A DNA stretch of 64,000 nt from Jaapia argillacea MUCL 33604 (Eukaryota; Basidiomycota; Agaricomycetes; Jaapiales; Jaapiaceae), in assembly GCA_000697665.1 (NCBI GenBank), contig KL197787.1, positions 8,067 to 72,066 on the forward strand, read 5' to 3'. How positions within the stretch are numbered: the stretch's first letter is position 1; each line of letters starts with the position of its first letter. The notes beneath the pieces are model-generated. The model ran no database searches. It saw only the letters and a program-made list of their open reading frames with translations, and was not told the DNA's origin. This document shows positions 32,864-45,950 of the stretch, piece after piece. Both the position numbers and the translations under genes were made by a program.

Positions 32864-35685
32864 GAGGGCCTGTTACGCGCACCGGCTGGCGTGGGAACCG
32901 TACCATTCTTGTTAGCTTGCTTTCCGATCTCAAGGTTTGACTTGTTGGATTTCGGGAGGTGGTCCTTGTACAAAATCATTCCCTCCAACCTTGGAACAGT
33001 TCGCCCAATAAAACCCTCATCCTCCTCTCATGCACAATATCCGCCGATTTTGTCAACTTGATCAATCGAACTCAGGGGAGCTCAGGACACCGAGTCGGGG
33101 CAGCCCCACGGGCCACGGCGGACTCGATGCACGATCAGGTCGGTCATGGGGAAACTATACCTCGGTGCCACGGTGCCTTTGAGGCCAGCGACACGAGGGA
33201 TCAAACGAGGGGACTCCCAAGATGTCATGCACCTGGTTGAATGCTCGGCACTTAGCAGAGGATCAAGTTCCCATTGGCCAGAGACTGTCTTGTGTGCATG
33301 GGACCACCCAACATGCCCACTTGGTCGGGGTTCCACAGAACCATCCTGACCATCGCAGGTACGGATCACTCCAAGCTCCGCGTCAATCGTTCGCTGAGAT
33401 CTCGCAGGTTTCGAGGACCAGGGTTTGGCAAAAGAGTAATCCGCTGAAACAACGTATAACAGGCTTAGCCTCAACCCGCCGATATGGCTCAGCTCAGGAG
33501 CACTCCAGCCAAACCCTCAATACTACTCGACAAGCAGTTTATTAGACACCCAAATCCGGCTTAGAGTCAAGCGCCGACGACGGTACCTGGAGGTTCATCT
33601 CGTCTCTGAAGGCCCTGGAATGATGGTGCTCGCCTAGGAACCTTCTGAATCTCAGCACTACAAATTCTGTGCTCCACTCTACTTCGGCATCAAGGTGCCG
33701 CGATAATTCCCGCCAAAGAAACGTAGAAGAAATTCGAGGGTGAAGGGTCTCATGCTCATCTTGTGGCTCGTCGTTTCTCGTCGGAGATTATAGGTGAGGA
33801 AACCTATCCAAAATCTTCACCCGCTCCGAAGGAAGAGTGAACTCACCACAACGCCTACTCACCTGCCGCTTTCCCCACCAGTCCATCGTGTGCCTGGGAC
33901 GTTAGCTGGCGGCCCGGTATTTTGATCTCTCCACGACTGCAATATAATCTACTTATCTGCTCCTTCGCGAAAGCTGATAAGGGCCCATTGATGCGGGCGA
34001 TCAACATCGATTCGCCCAGCAGGGCACCCGTGTATCACCCCTTTCCGCGGTCCATGACGCAATGATACAAGTCGACAGTTTCTAGATTTTACAATTATGA
34101 CAGCTACCCTCGCTTCGCGGCAACTTCATCACGATTTTTGCCTCATCTTACGAACAGCTTGCGGCCTGAGTATTACCTCACGCTGACCCGACCCTGTCCA
34201 TCGACGGCGCGCCGATTCTAATATCCTCAAACGCCTGAACATGACACCAGATCGATACGATGTACGTCTATCTGGGTTTTCTCTCCCACGACAAACCGGA
34301 CGCCCTCGACGACATCACCAACTTCTTGTTCTCGACGCGCAAGCCAAAGAATAACGAATTGTGTGCTTTATTTAATTTACCGCTGATCCTTGATCCATTA
34401 TCATGGAGATGAGAAGTCGTCGGGTTCTATCGTTATTTCAATCAGGCGACCGATGCTTCTTGCACAATGGACGCGCTTGAACACGCCTCTCCGTTGCGAA
34501 GTCAGAGCCATGTTCCAGGATCTGGTCTACGGAAACGGATGAAAAATCCGGTCAGCCGACGCACGCGGGTTACACCGAGGGTACTTGGACTGTACGGTGT
34601 ACGAACTCAAAGTCGGACTCTTGTCGACAAGAATTTTTTCAGATTGCCGCGAGAGTGGAGGCGCCCAAGGTCTCAAGGTTAGCGCGCACAGAAAATCTCT
34701 TATCCAGGCTCCCCTTGCACATAGCTTTAGGCCAGGAGAGTCATTAGTGGTAATTCAAGCGGGCCGCTACTACCGCTGCAGACAAATGGATAGCACCGCC
34801 GATAGCCTGGCAAGGCGGCGGAAGGCGCTATGAAAGTGCAGTGGATCAAGGCAACATGAAATGCGTAACTGCGACTGCCTCTCGGGTCACCGTCAACAGT
34901 GGTTCGGAGCTGGATTAGAGTGGATTCGCCTGTATTTTGCCTTATCTCCAATTTCGACGTCAATGTTCATTTTGGCGGAGGTACTCGCCTTTGAAAGAAG
35001 ATGTGAAGCCATAACAAGCCCCGGATGGATCATCCCCATATCCACTGGTCAGGCTTTGGGGAAATGGGTCAAGGAATTGCGATGCGACAAAGTCTCACTC
35101 AGCCATCGGTGAGTGCAACAGGCAGCTAATAGGCCGTCTGGAATTGTAGTGAGGGCTGATCGATCCGTGAATTCATATTTGGCGAGAAAGGTTGATTCGC
35201 AGGATAACATGACGGATCATAGGGTGGAGGAACACGTTCGTACTTGCAGGCGACAGTGGATACGATACTGGCTGGGAAAGGCGATAGGGTATGAGACACA
35301 TTGCGGAGTTTGACAATGGTTGTGCAGACCGACATGATAGAAGCCACGATAGCATTCCGTAAACAATGGCAAGCGAACATTATGGGCGACAATTCGAAAG
35401 ATTTACAGTTGATACACGGACCAGAGCGGCTGATGGGAATCCTCAAGGTAGGGGACGTCATCCTGATAGGGGGCTGAGCACCAACTATCGAATCGTGATA
35501 TACGATGTATCGCCATCTTTGTCTTCAAGAGGTGGTACTATTGGCCAGTATCTTGTCCGTTCACAGCGGACTGCTGACCCTCGGAGGGAATAATAACACC
35601 GCTTAAGTGCTGAGGGTCTCGCCTAGTGAGAAAAGGTAGGGAGAAAATCAGCCACGGCGAGCGGGGGCTGATTGCAAAGGAACTC
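32864..35685. other. Gene-poor 2.8 kb
   Basis: No gene could be supported. Short coding-like fragments occur, for example VYLGFLSHDKPDALDDI on + near 34260-34330 and a basic stretch near 34467-34680. They do not connect through splice sites and match no family I recognise. They may be relics of a dead gene. No terminal repeats were found. Confidence 0.35.
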
Positions 35686-36091
35686 TCACCAAGTTCGCCA
35701 ATGATCGAACTGTTTCTGGTTTAAAAACTCCCTCCATTCATCTTTCCGAATTTCAGCACGGAACTGGGCATGTTGAAGAAGCTCGAGATGGTGAAGTGCG
35801 TGAGGGTAGCTAGGGGACGAGAAGTTGTGGAGTCTTAATCAGCCTCCGTGCACTGAAATTGTGTGCTGTTGAAAGCTAAGCGCACTGGATAAACCGAGCG
35901 TAGTCCTTATCTCGCCAGTACTGGAGGTATTCAAGAAATTTGATGAAGCTGGGCTGATCGAGGATTCCCTGTTGCCCCAAGGAGTGCAAGTAGAATGGAT
36001 TGGCAAGAGACTGGACGAATTCAAGCTCGAGCTCGAATCGTGCACGGTTGGCAGCTCGCTCGTCGTTGTCCGATGCCGGTCCCTCAGACAT
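35686..36091 (-). CDS. MED31: Mediator complex subunit 31
   Basis: Med31 (Soh1) is a small conserved subunit of the Mediator middle module, acting with RNA polymerase II in the nucleus. Two exons (36091-35886 and 35809-35686) join in phase to 109 aa. Nearly the whole family domain is visible: RFELELEFVQSLANPFYLHS, then GILDQPSFIKFLEYLQYW, DKDYARFI, YPHALHHLELLQHAQFR and the closing DHWRTW. The intron falls inside the FIxYPH motif; the usual Gln there is His (CA+C). An upstream in-frame GTG is not the start; the ATG at 36091 fits family length. It is divergent from UCH37. Confidence 0.95.
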
Positions 36092-36286
36092 TTCGGTGGT
36101 GGCTGAAGCGAAGACGGTCGCCACAGCGCCACATGGTTATGACGCGTCCAACCTGCCCAAAACACGATCGCAGCGCGTCCCTCAAATTCAATTCGACTTG
36201 TCCCTCACCACCGAAATCGGTGCAAAATATTCGAGCATACCGTTTGCTCGTCAAGCATTCGACTCTAGATTATTTGATTCCCTGCC
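36092..36286. promoter_or_regulatory. Bidirectional promoter, MED31 / UCH37
   Basis: Only 195 bases separate the two start codons. The interval must serve both genes unless transcripts overlap. No specific factor site is claimed. Confidence 0.55.
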
Positions 36287-37507
36287 ATGTCAGACGAGGA
36301 GAGCGGTTGGCATCTAACCGAGTCCGATCCAGCGGTCTTCAGGTGAGCAGAATTCTTCAGTGCTCCAGTTCGGATTGAAAACTATCCACTAGCGAACTCC
36401 TGAAAGCTCTGGGGGTGCCGCTGATAGTCGATGACTTGTATTCCTTAGACCCCGACTCTCTGGCGTCTCTGCAGCCTCTTCACGCTCTCATCTTTCTGTT
36501 CAAATGGCTCCCTTCCGCAGCCTCTGAACCGGACCCTTCCTCAATTGCTCAACCGGACCCTGACTTCCCCGGCTTTTTTGCTCACCAAACTGTCAATAAC
36601 GCTTGTGCAACCCTCGCCGTCGTTAATGCGCTGGGTAACATCCCATCGCTTCAAACCGGTCCTCAGTTCGCGCAATTATTGAACTTCACTCAGGGCTTGG
36701 ATCCTCAGATGAGGGGCATTGTTATCACGAGCTCAGATTGGCTGAGAGAGGCGCACAATTCGTTGTCCCCCCCATCAGCAATCTCGTTGGATGGTTTGGG
36801 TTTGCCAAAGACCGGTGAAGATGCATATCACTTCATTGTGTACATGCCTGCAATGGGTTGTGTGTACGAACTTGACGGGCTGCAGCAGTTCCCTATTCGC
36901 CATGCCCCATACGAGGATAAAGGGGAGGGCTGGTTGGCCAAAGCAAGGTTAGGGTTTTCGCTTCCGCATCCATCCCACCGATAACCTAATTTCTCCCTCC
37001 CCAGAGAAGTTGTGGAGGCGCGGATAGCAACCTACCCACCGGGATCGGTGTGTCGCCCAGCATTGTTTCGCTTTCATAAGCCTTCGTTCTGATCCCGTGC
37101 AACTACCCTCAGCTCGAATTCTCACTACTCGCCCTCCACGATGACCCTCTCCCTAGTCTCCAATCTCGCTTGAAGGTTCTGCAAGAATCGGGGAAAGGAA
37201 ATGACTCCGAGGCTGCAGAAATTATCGTTAAACTTTCAACAGAAAGCGCAAAACGAGAGCGGTGGGCTGTATGTACCTCCTTGTTCCGAATTCCTTGTGT
37301 CTGTATCCCTTACCTTTCCTCACATCCCTTCAACAATAGTTCGAGAACTCTGTCAGAAAGCACAACCATCTCGGCCTAATCCACGCTCTTCTGCTGACCC
37401 TTGCAAAGTCCGGCAAATTGGAAGGCGCCACAGAAAAGGCAAGGGAGGTGATGAAGGAGAGGATTCAGAAAAGAAAGGAGGCAGGCATGGAAGTAGATGA
37501 CGATTGA
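36287..37507 (+). CDS. UCHL5: Ubiquitin C-terminal hydrolase UCH37/UCHL5
   Basis: A cysteine protease that trims ubiquitin chains; in many fungi and animals it works on the proteasome lid or with INO80. Exons 36287-36342, 36393-36947, 37005-37047, 37113-37268 and 37340-37507 join in phase to 325 aa, the usual length. The catalytic core is visible: the active-site Cys in TVNNACATLAVVNALGN, the His in DAYHFIVYMPAMGCVYELDG, and the following Asp. The ULD-like tail has LEFSLLALHDD, KRERWAFENSVRKHNHLGLI, split by an intron, and a Lys/Arg-rich end (ERIQKRKEAGMEVDDD). This C-terminal helix contacts Rpn13/Adrm1 in other species. Confidence 0.95.
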
Positions 37508-37739
37508 GTTTGTCTGTTCGTATTGGTGCCCCTCCTTAGGCATCGAGAATCCAGAACCCCCGCCGTTGACCCTGCGTATAACGGGATGAGCTCATGGCGT
37601 TTTGCGTGGGGCTCAAACCAGACCAGCGACGCCCTGTCTCCACTTGTCTGAAGTTCATCATTGTTTCCATTGAGGTGCCCGGAACCGGCAGAGTCCATGA
37701 ATGTTAAAACACCATTGCGAGCAGAATCAAGATACTACC

Positions 37740-38999
37740 TCAGTCCCAATCAACTGGATTCCAACTGACTGCTCCTTCCTTACCCTTGTCAAGCGCGTCT
37801 AACTTCGCCATGTCGTCGTCTGTCAATGCGAAGTCATAGAGGTGGGTATTTGAGTGGATGCGAGCGGGTGTGGCAGATTTGGGCAGAGGCACGAATCTGC
37901 GTTGAATCGGTCAGTTGATGGAAATGTCAAGGATACAGATATCGAGAAACACACGACATACCCTTTCTGGAGCGACCATCGGAGCAGAATTTGTGCTGGG
38001 TCTCTGGAATACTAGACACAAATGAGAAAAGGGACAAGAATATGTGATGAGACCAACCTTGGCTGCGACCTCCTGAATGACGGGATCATCCATCTTGCCT
38101 CGGATGATAGGACAGTAGGCTTGAACTACGATGGAGTGCTCGCGGCAGTACGATACTATCGGCTTCTGTTGACAGAATGGATGCAACTACAGAAGACGAC
38201 GACGGTCAGTACATTGAAGTCTCTCCAGCGAGACAACTGTGCAACACCTCAATTTGATTGACAGCCGGCATCTCATACCCAGCATTTCGAATCTCCTCAA
38301 GGTGTTTGATGCCGCTGAAATCTACGAGATGAGGCTCCGAGCAAGAATATGATGGAAGCCACCTTACTAGTTGGATACACCAACACTCCTAATCTTCCCT
38401 GCTTGGCGACACTCTTGAAGCGCCTTGTAAGTAGCCAGCCTCCTCAGTGCCAGACATCGGATCATGGATGAGGAAGAGGTCAATATAGTCTATATCGTGT
38501 TATCAAATGAAAGGTATTACGGATGGTTCATTTGTCCAACATACCAAATCCGAATTTCGAGAGAGACAAGTCGACCCCTTTCAGAGTACTTTCGTATCCG
38601 TGGGTCTTATTGATGCACTTGGTCGCTGAATCATGCTTAATATACTCGAGAAACATTCGGATGGTGCAAACTCACTGATGAACAAATCTTGGCGGTCTAA
38701 CCCACTCTCTCGAACAGCCGCGCCCACGTCAGCTTCATTCCGATAAGCCTGTGCCGAGTCGATATGTCTGAGATGGGATGTTGAGTCCCTCGAAGACTAG
38801 CTCGAATCGGTAGACGCACCTGTAGCCTGCTTTAAAGGCTTCCAGGCAAGAAGGCCGGGAGGTGTAATTCTGGTAAACACCGAAGCCAAGGAGAGGCATG
38901 GTGTATCCTGCAGTGGTTCCATTGAACTTGAGTACGTTAGAACCCCGTGGACGTACCTGAAGATAGACGAACAGAAGAGTTGAGGTTGAGTGCTGGCAT
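37740..38999 (-). CDS. Aldo-keto reductase
   Basis: An NADPH-dependent carbonyl reductase of the AKR superfamily, probably cytosolic; the substrate is unknown. It starts MPALNLNSSVRLSSG at 38999, with an intron inside the first strand, then TMPLLGFGVYQNYT. The AKR signature HIDSAQAYRNEADVG contains the catalytic Asp and Tyr. TKC, LSLSKFGFDYIDLFLIHDP, MPAVNQIE and YCREHSIVVQAYCPIIRGKM mark further barrel strands, and the cofactor-binding VPLPKSATPARIHSN is near the end. The last exon ends NPVDWD and TGA at 37740. Seven or more short introns interrupt it; I did not fix every boundary. The N-terminal half resembles fungal 2,5-diketo-gluconate reductase-like enzymes. It is convergent with UCH37. 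Confidence 0.88.
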
Positions 39000-39200
39000 G
39001 GTTGACGGTGGTACGAGGGACCGGGGAGGAGGGTTTTTGAGACGATGCGGATAATCTATCAAGCCATGACCTCAGATCTCAACTCCGTGCGTCAAGTTGA
39101 ATCACTGGCGGTAGTGTTCGAAGTCAAGCATAACGAGTCGGACAGGGATAAGGAAAACAAGGGAGAGGTGTGCAACTACCGGTGGACGTCCACAAACTAC

Positions 39201-41413
39201 CTAAGCTAGCCAATAATACAATCTCCAAGCCCATCCTGCTCGCCCTTTGAGTAAGTTATCTCGCTCTTCATCATCCACTTCATCGTCCTCCTCCTCCTCA
39301 TACTCGTCATTTCGCAAGTCAACGGTAACAGGATCAACCAGCACCGTTCCTCCCTGAGCCTGAAGTGAAGGTTTAGGAAGTAAGGGTGTCGAAGCCGATA
39401 ATGGGGTGGTGCTTGTATCTTCTACAATATGAGAGGGAGGAAGACGTCCTTTCACAACCAACCACCCTACAAACATCAACGTCATAACTGGAATTTCAAT
39501 GTAGAACGAGACGAAATCGACGGGCGAGAAGCGTGGCACCACGGACGACCAGCCTTGAACTACAAGCGAGGCGGTAAGATGGTGTGTAGAAGGCGAGGGG
39601 AAAGAAACTTACTCAGGATGAGACACGCCACAGCAAAGGTCTATGAGGAAATGAAGTTATTTGAACGATCACAGTAGAAGCGAAGATGCACACACGACAA
39701 ACGGAGGACCCCATGGCCATGTCCACGAAGCCCGAAACTTCATGTCTGAAAGGGACCGTCCCTGCGCGATCCAGGCGTTTCTGAATCTCCAGCTAGCGAT
39801 ACCAATGGAAAACCAGGCGATCTACGAACAAATGTCAGCCAGAGAGTACCTACCAGCTAATGGAGCCTTAAGGACTCGCCTGATTGGATACTCCCACAAT
39901 ATTCTGTAACCAGCCCCAGAGCGTCCCGCTACCCACAAAGCTACTTCCGAAACATAAGGCACTAACACTGCTCGTCATCAACAGCGAGGCCAGTGGAACA
40001 CCTCTCCGAGTGGTCCAACTAAATATTTTGGGAGCCTGGGGGTTAGGCTCGGTGACGGAGAGGCCATACAAAACCCGGGTACCAGCAAAGAGCGCATGAT
40101 TGCCAGCAGACAGGACGGAGGTGAGGATGACGGAGTTCATAAATGAGGCTGCGACTGAAGATCCAGCTTCTCGAAAGACGATGGTGAATGGGGAGGTTGT
40201 TGTGCTTCTATTGGATAGGTCCGGGTAATTCCACGGTACTATGGCATGAAGATCAGCGATAGAGCAATTGACTGAAGGTGGAGGCTAACCGTTCAAACCG
40301 ATAAGGGCGATACTCAGGATGTAAAATAAGAGAATCCTAGAGAAGGGATAAGGTGGGCCGTGGAATCTACTGCATGCGAGATGTACCTCCAGAAGACAAA
40401 CTTGACAACTCTTGGCATGTTGCGCGAGGGATTCTTTGTTTCGCCGGCGGTGACTCCTAGGCTCTCGGTTCCGCCGTCTAGGAAGACATCAATGAGGTGT
40501 AAGAAGAAAATCATCACGAAAGCAGGATACCCACATGCAAAACTGGCAGTCACAAAAACTCGTGCGAAGCCACCGAAGCCACCAACAAATGGAGCACCTG
40601 GGATGAACCAATTTTTGGTTCCGATGACGGTGTGAGTGCGATTTACGCCGGCATTGACGATGATGCCGACTATAATGAAGAGGACGACAGTTGCAACCTT
40701 CAGAAACGACAGCCAATATTCTAGACAACGAAGTCACGACTGAGATGTAAAGTGAGGGGATAACGGCACATACCAAGTTCTCCGTAGGCCTTCACATGAA
40801 ACGCATTCACGCTCACAAGGAACACCCAAAACAGAAGACTAACGATCCACGAATGGGGGATATCCCAGAATTGAAGGACCAGCTGAGCAGCAGTGAGATC
40901 TGATGCAACGGATACTGCATCGTTGAACCAATAGTTCCAAGAGAGAGCAAAGCCGTATGCTGGAGAAAAGAAGCGAGTTGCGTACGCGTTGAATGAGCCT
41001 GAAGGAGATACTGGTTATTACAAGGTCTCCAGCGGTCCAGGAGGATAAAGTAGCAGTAGGGACACATTGACTCGGCACATTCGATTCCAACAGTAAGATC
41101 GCTCACCTGCGACGGGATACTGAGTCGCCATCTCCCCAAGTAACAGCAAGGTGACATAGACAATGAATCCAACAATGGCGTAGCAGATGAGCATACTTGC
41201 TGGACCTCCTTCGGCCAAGGACTTTCCAGTACCCAAGAATAACCCAGTGCCTATAGTCCCAGCAATTGCGATCATTTGAACTTGACGTGCGGAGAGTCCG
41301 CGATGGAGGTGGCTAGTCATCTTGAGACGAGAAGGCGTCTGATCAGGGTCCTCTGGGTCGATGGGGTATTGTGGGCTGTCTGAACGACGTTGGCGTGGTG
41401 GTGGTGAGGCCAT
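39201..41413 (-). CDS. Amino-acid permease (APC superfamily, fungal YAT type)
   Basis: A plasma-membrane amino-acid:proton symporter with about twelve spans. From the ATG at 41413 a hydrophilic, Pro-rich N-terminus leads to LHRGLSARQVQMIAIAGTIG, which with GTGLFLGTGKSLAEGGPASM is the family's unwound span 1. Further landmarks are GEMATQYPVAGSFNAYATRF, LSWNYWFNDAVSVASDL, NRTHTVIGTKNWFIPGAPFV, GGTESLGVTAGETKNPSRNM and VLSAGNHALFAGTRVLYGLS. The tail is long and acidic (about EEEEDDEVDDEERDNLL) before the stop at 39201, unlike yeast Gap1. Introns are short and several; not all boundaries were fixed. The Ty3/Gypsy element lies 285 bases upstream of the start codon. Confidence 0.9.
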
Positions 41414-41693
41414 GGGCGCTCGACATGGCTAGTAAGCAGCGAAGCCCCTTTGACTGACGACATACATGGGAAAGATGTCGCAGTCCCAAATCGGACTTGC
41501 ATCAGCAAAACGGGGAAGTCTCTGACGCTCTTTCACAACTGACAGGATTTTGTCAGAGCCGCCAGATGAAAGTTGTTCAGATAACTTATTGTACTCTTAA
41601 GGAGCGATGAATCTAGCGCGCAAGCTGTTACAGGCTTCACTAAGTAACTATTAAACAACATCATTTATGGTTCTCTCTTCGCATACAAGGGGG

Positions 41694-41698
41694 GTGAA
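41694..41698. repeat. Target-site duplication GTGAA (left)
   Basis: GTGAA directly before the left LTR; the same five bases follow the right LTR at 48877-48881. Confidence 0.85.
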
Positions 41699-41967
41699 TG
41701 ACACAAACAAAAAGATGTAGGAAATGCCAACTCGAAGATGGAGAGTATCCTCCATCAAGAGCAGCTTATATATTCATAGGAGAATACAGTTCTGACTACA
41801 GACTACAGAAGTGGAGAATGCTCAGTAAGATACTGCGGACTGTGCTCAGAGAATACTCAGGAGAAACTGCGGTGCTCAGTAATGCTCAGTCAGATGACGT
41901 ATGTAGGAGTTCGAAGAATGTTCAGGAATGAGAACGTGAAGGGGTGGGAAAATGTAAAATCGTGACA
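41699..41967 (-). repeat. 3' LTR of the Ty3/Gypsy element
   Basis: A 269-bp direct repeat flanked on its inner side by a purine-rich tract. Confidence 0.9.
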
Positions 41968-41979
41968 AATACCCCCTCC

Positions 41980-43590
41980 TTAAGGATCACGTCCCCGTGA
42001 TCCAGATTGGCGAAGTTGCCAACGAAGATAAGCATTATCATAAACCAACCCAAAGGGGTCGGAGTCCGTCTCAAAATAGTCAGACCAACTGTCGGTCCAA
42101 TCTATGCGTCGAATCTGTTGTCCTCCTGGGATAAGAATGGTGGGCATGTGAGGTGCGGTGGGATTGAGTTGATGGAATTTATCAATCAAATCCTTGCAAA
42201 CTTTGATCATTGTCCACCTGGCTTCCCAGGTGTTGTCAGATCGCGGTTTTCCCTTCCATTTGATTAAATATCATAGTCCGCCACGGACTACTTTCGAGTC
42301 TAATACTTCCTCAGGCACAGCAAGAGGATCTACGAGGATCGTGGGAATTTGAAGTACCGGCGTCTGTGTCGGAAATTCCGGGGCCGAGTAGGGTAATAAT
42401 AAAGCTTCATTGAAGACAGGGTGGATTCCTTTCCACGAAGTCGGTAACTTTAGCTTATATGCGCTATTTCCAATGCGTTTAACGATCTCAAAGGGACCAT
42501 AGCGTCTATTGTCTAACTTCTTGCTAGGTCGATCCGTTCTAATGTTAATCCCCTCTAGGAGGACTTTGTCGCCAATATTATAGTCTACAGCACTTTTACG
42601 ACCCTTGTCATATTGACGCTTCATGATCTCTTGAGAAAGTAACAACGCAGTTGTTGCTTCCTCTTGGATTTTCTTCATGCGTTCCGAAAATTGGATTGCA
42701 CTCTCGCTTTTCAATTCCTTCCTAGTTTCGACGCCAGTATAGGCTTCAAAACCATGAGTCATAAAGAATGGGGAAAATCCCGTCGAGGAATGTTTCCTAT
42801 TACGATAAGTGAATTCAGCCATTGGTAACCAATCGGACCAGTCTGATTGTCGGTGATTTATGAAGATCTGTAGATAGGTCTGGATCTCACGATTCATCCG
42901 TTCCGTTTGACCATCAGTTTGAGGATGGTAAGCAGTACTTGGATTTCCGGTTATACCAAGAGCTTTATAGATATCTTTAATGAATTGAGACACAAATTGC
43001 GGTCCACAATCGGAAGTAATCCGATGAGACAATCCATGTTTGGCCCAAACATTTCGAATATATAAATTAGCCCATCCTTCTGAGTTCAACTCATCAACGG
43101 TGGGAATAGCGATATAATCTTTTGATTTCATGTCAACAATCACTAGGATTGCAGTATGACCCAGAGAGTCGGGAAGATGTGTCATCATGTCAACTGAGAC
43201 ATATTCCCAATTACGACTAGGAACTGGATTCGGGTGTAAAGGCGCTGCCTTCTTTTGTTGGTTGTACTTGACTCTTTGACAAGTCTCACAACCTTTTACG
43301 TATTTTTTAACATCCTTGCGTATGGATGGCCACCAATAAGAGCAATAGATAAGCTCTTGGGTTTTCTCTTGACTGGGATGTCCAACACTAATGGAATCGT
43401 GATGAGATTGAATCACTTTTCCACGAAGTGTTTGATCATTTGGAACAACCAATCGTTCTTTTCTCCAGATGAAACCCTGTTCGTCTTGATGATAATCACC
43501 ATTACCGTCCTCTACGGCTTTGATGACTGATTCGTCGTATAGATTAAGTTTTTCTTCAATCTCAGATCGAAGTTTATCTGTTCCTTCCAC
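41980..43590 (-). pseudogene. Integrase and chromodomain-like tail of the LTR element
   Basis: The integrase part has the zinc-binding HH-CC block (CETCQRVKYNQ) and a DDE core region (TSDCGPQFVSQF). A chromodomain-like segment (IKWKGKPRSDNTWEARW) lies downstream before the purine tract, which places it with the chromoviruses. Confidence 0.8.
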
Positions 43591-43599
43591 TGTAATCGC

Positions 43600-45846
43600 T
43601 CAGAACCATTCTGGTTTTAACAATGTAAGATCTTCATTGTCATTCATGGTTCCTTGATGATCTGGTCGACGAGATAATGGGTCGGCTTTGATCATTGTTT
43701 TTCCAGGTTTATGGATCAGGTCAAAGTCGTATTGCATTAACTTTGCTGACCATCTTGCCTGTTGCGGACTTAGGTGTTGGGGTTTTCGATAATAGATAAG
43801 GTTCTTATGATCGGTATGAATTTCAAACTTTTGTTGTGCACCCAACAAGAAGTGACGCCACTCATCTAGAGTGGTGATCATAGTGAGCATTTCTCTATCA
43901 TAAATTTCATAATTACGTTTGGCAGGGGACAGGCTTTTGGACAAATATGCAATGGGTTTCCACACACCATTTTGTTTCTGTGCAAGTTCTGCGCCTAACG
44001 CAAACATTGAAGCATCACATTCTACTTTGAATTGATCGGTGTCGTTTGGAACGGCAAGGATCGGTGCTGATGTCATAGCACTTTTCAGAGCAGAGAAGGC
44101 TTCATTTTGTTCTGATCCCCAGGACCATTCAGCAAGACCAGTGAGTTTAGTCATAGGCGAAGCAATTTTTGAGAAGTCTTTTATGAATTTTCGATAAAAA
44201 TTGGCAAAACCTAAGAATTGCTGGATATCTTGTTTGCATTTCGGGGTTGGCCAGCCCGAAACACCTTCTACTTTAGATGGATCCATGCGGACAAATCCAT
44301 CTCCGATAATGTGACCCAAATATTCAACCTCCCCCTTCTCAAACTGGCACTTCTCCGGTTTGCAGGTGAGGTGGTTATCACGTAGCAATTGCAGTACTTG
44401 TGCTGTGATTTCCCGTTGCTCCTTCAAGGAGGAGGTGAAAATTAGAATATCGTCTAAATATACAACAACCTTTCCTTTTAGGATAAGGTCTCGGAAGACG
44501 TCATTCATCATTGTTTGAAAGGTTGAAGGACTATTAGTCAACCCAAAAAACATAACCAAGGGTTCGAACAGACCCCTGTTGGTGATGAAAGCGGCCTTTT
44601 CTTCGTCTCCGTCTTTCATGCGAATATTATTATAACCCCACCGAACATCAAGTTTGGTGAAGTATTTTGCACCACGAAGACGATCAAGTAGTTCTGCAAT
44701 TAATGGCAGGGGATACTTGTTCTTCTTTGTGAGATCATTTAATTTTCGGTAGTCTTGGACCAGTCGGAGATTACCTTCTTTTTTTTTGACGAAAAAGAAG
44801 GGTGCTCCCCAAGGAGATTTTGATGGACGAATGCGCTTCATTTTCAAATTCTCCTCCAAGAACTTATCAAGTTCCTTTTGCTCATCAAGAGTCATGGAAT
44901 AGACTTTTCCAGCATAAGGTTTAGCACCTTCCACGAGTTCGATCGTGTGATCGTACAGTCGTCGATCGGGGAGGGTGTCAAATGTCTTTGATTCGAAGAC
45001 ATCACGAAAAGAGTGATAATGATGAGGAACAAGTTCCTCAAAAGAACCAATCTTTTTATGCTTATTTTTCTCTATTGCGATATCCATCGCATTGGTGGCG
45101 CGTAGATAGTGGGATGGGATCGAGGGGGGGCGTGAAGCCATCCATCGTCTTACATCCAACATATACAACTTGTCATCATCATCTATCTCTATTCTGTGGA
45201 GATGGATACAGGAATCGGGACAACGCCGGAATTCAATTAAGCGTTGTTTCCAATGAATTATTGGGTCATGGTGTTCAATCCATTCATAACCAAGGAAAAG
45301 ATCTGCTTTTCCAAGGTCGGTGACTAGAAACATACATGTCTCTTTATGATCACCAACCGTCATAGATAATCGGATATAATCGGTAATAAAACCTCCAGCG
45401 TTAACTGAGCCATTGGCATTGTAGACTTCTATGGGTTCATCAAACTTCATGGTGTCCAGACCATGTCGTACAATAAAATCTCTATTAACACATGATCCCG
45501 TACTGCCAGAATCAATAAGTGCTATCGTGTCTATAGATAGGGTGGTTGCAGGATTGGTAATCGTGACAGGCAAGTCCATTTGCATGCCTCGATTTAGTCC
45601 TTTAACGACTTTAAATAATTTAGGTCCTTCGGTTGTGATACTCCGAAGTTCCTTCGCAACCTTCACACTAGGTTGTTTTTTGTTGTCTTCATCGACGACT
45701 TCTTCGATAGAAACTTTTCTATTTTTCTTCGCTACTACTGGTACATGTGGAGTCATAGGGGAATTAAGCACGGATGACGTTCCACCGCGCTTCTTTTCAG
45801 AAGACGCCCCTGACGATGATGGAATACATGGTGGTACAAAGGACAT
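43600..45846 (-). pseudogene. Protease-RT-RNase H region of the LTR element
   Basis: A 748-codon open frame holds an aspartic protease (ALIDSGSTGS), reverse transcriptase (YLDDILIF, with LRLVQDYRKLND before it) and RNase H (FEIHTDHKNLIYY). Domain order and motifs are those of Ty3/Gypsy. Confidence 0.9.
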
Positions 45847-45950
45847 AGATCGTTCTTGGATATCTATGCTATCCGGTAATGAGTCTTCGATATGTAGTAC
45901 AGAGAAACGATTTGGGGATGAAAATACAGAGGGCAGGGGATCTGGTGCAA

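Noticed and set aside
33222-34833. Open frames in the 33-35 kb spacer as genes
   Set aside because: No splice partners, no recognisable motif and poor composition.
43255-43530. Plus-strand open frames within the LTR element
   Set aside because: They are shadows of the minus-strand polyprotein frames.
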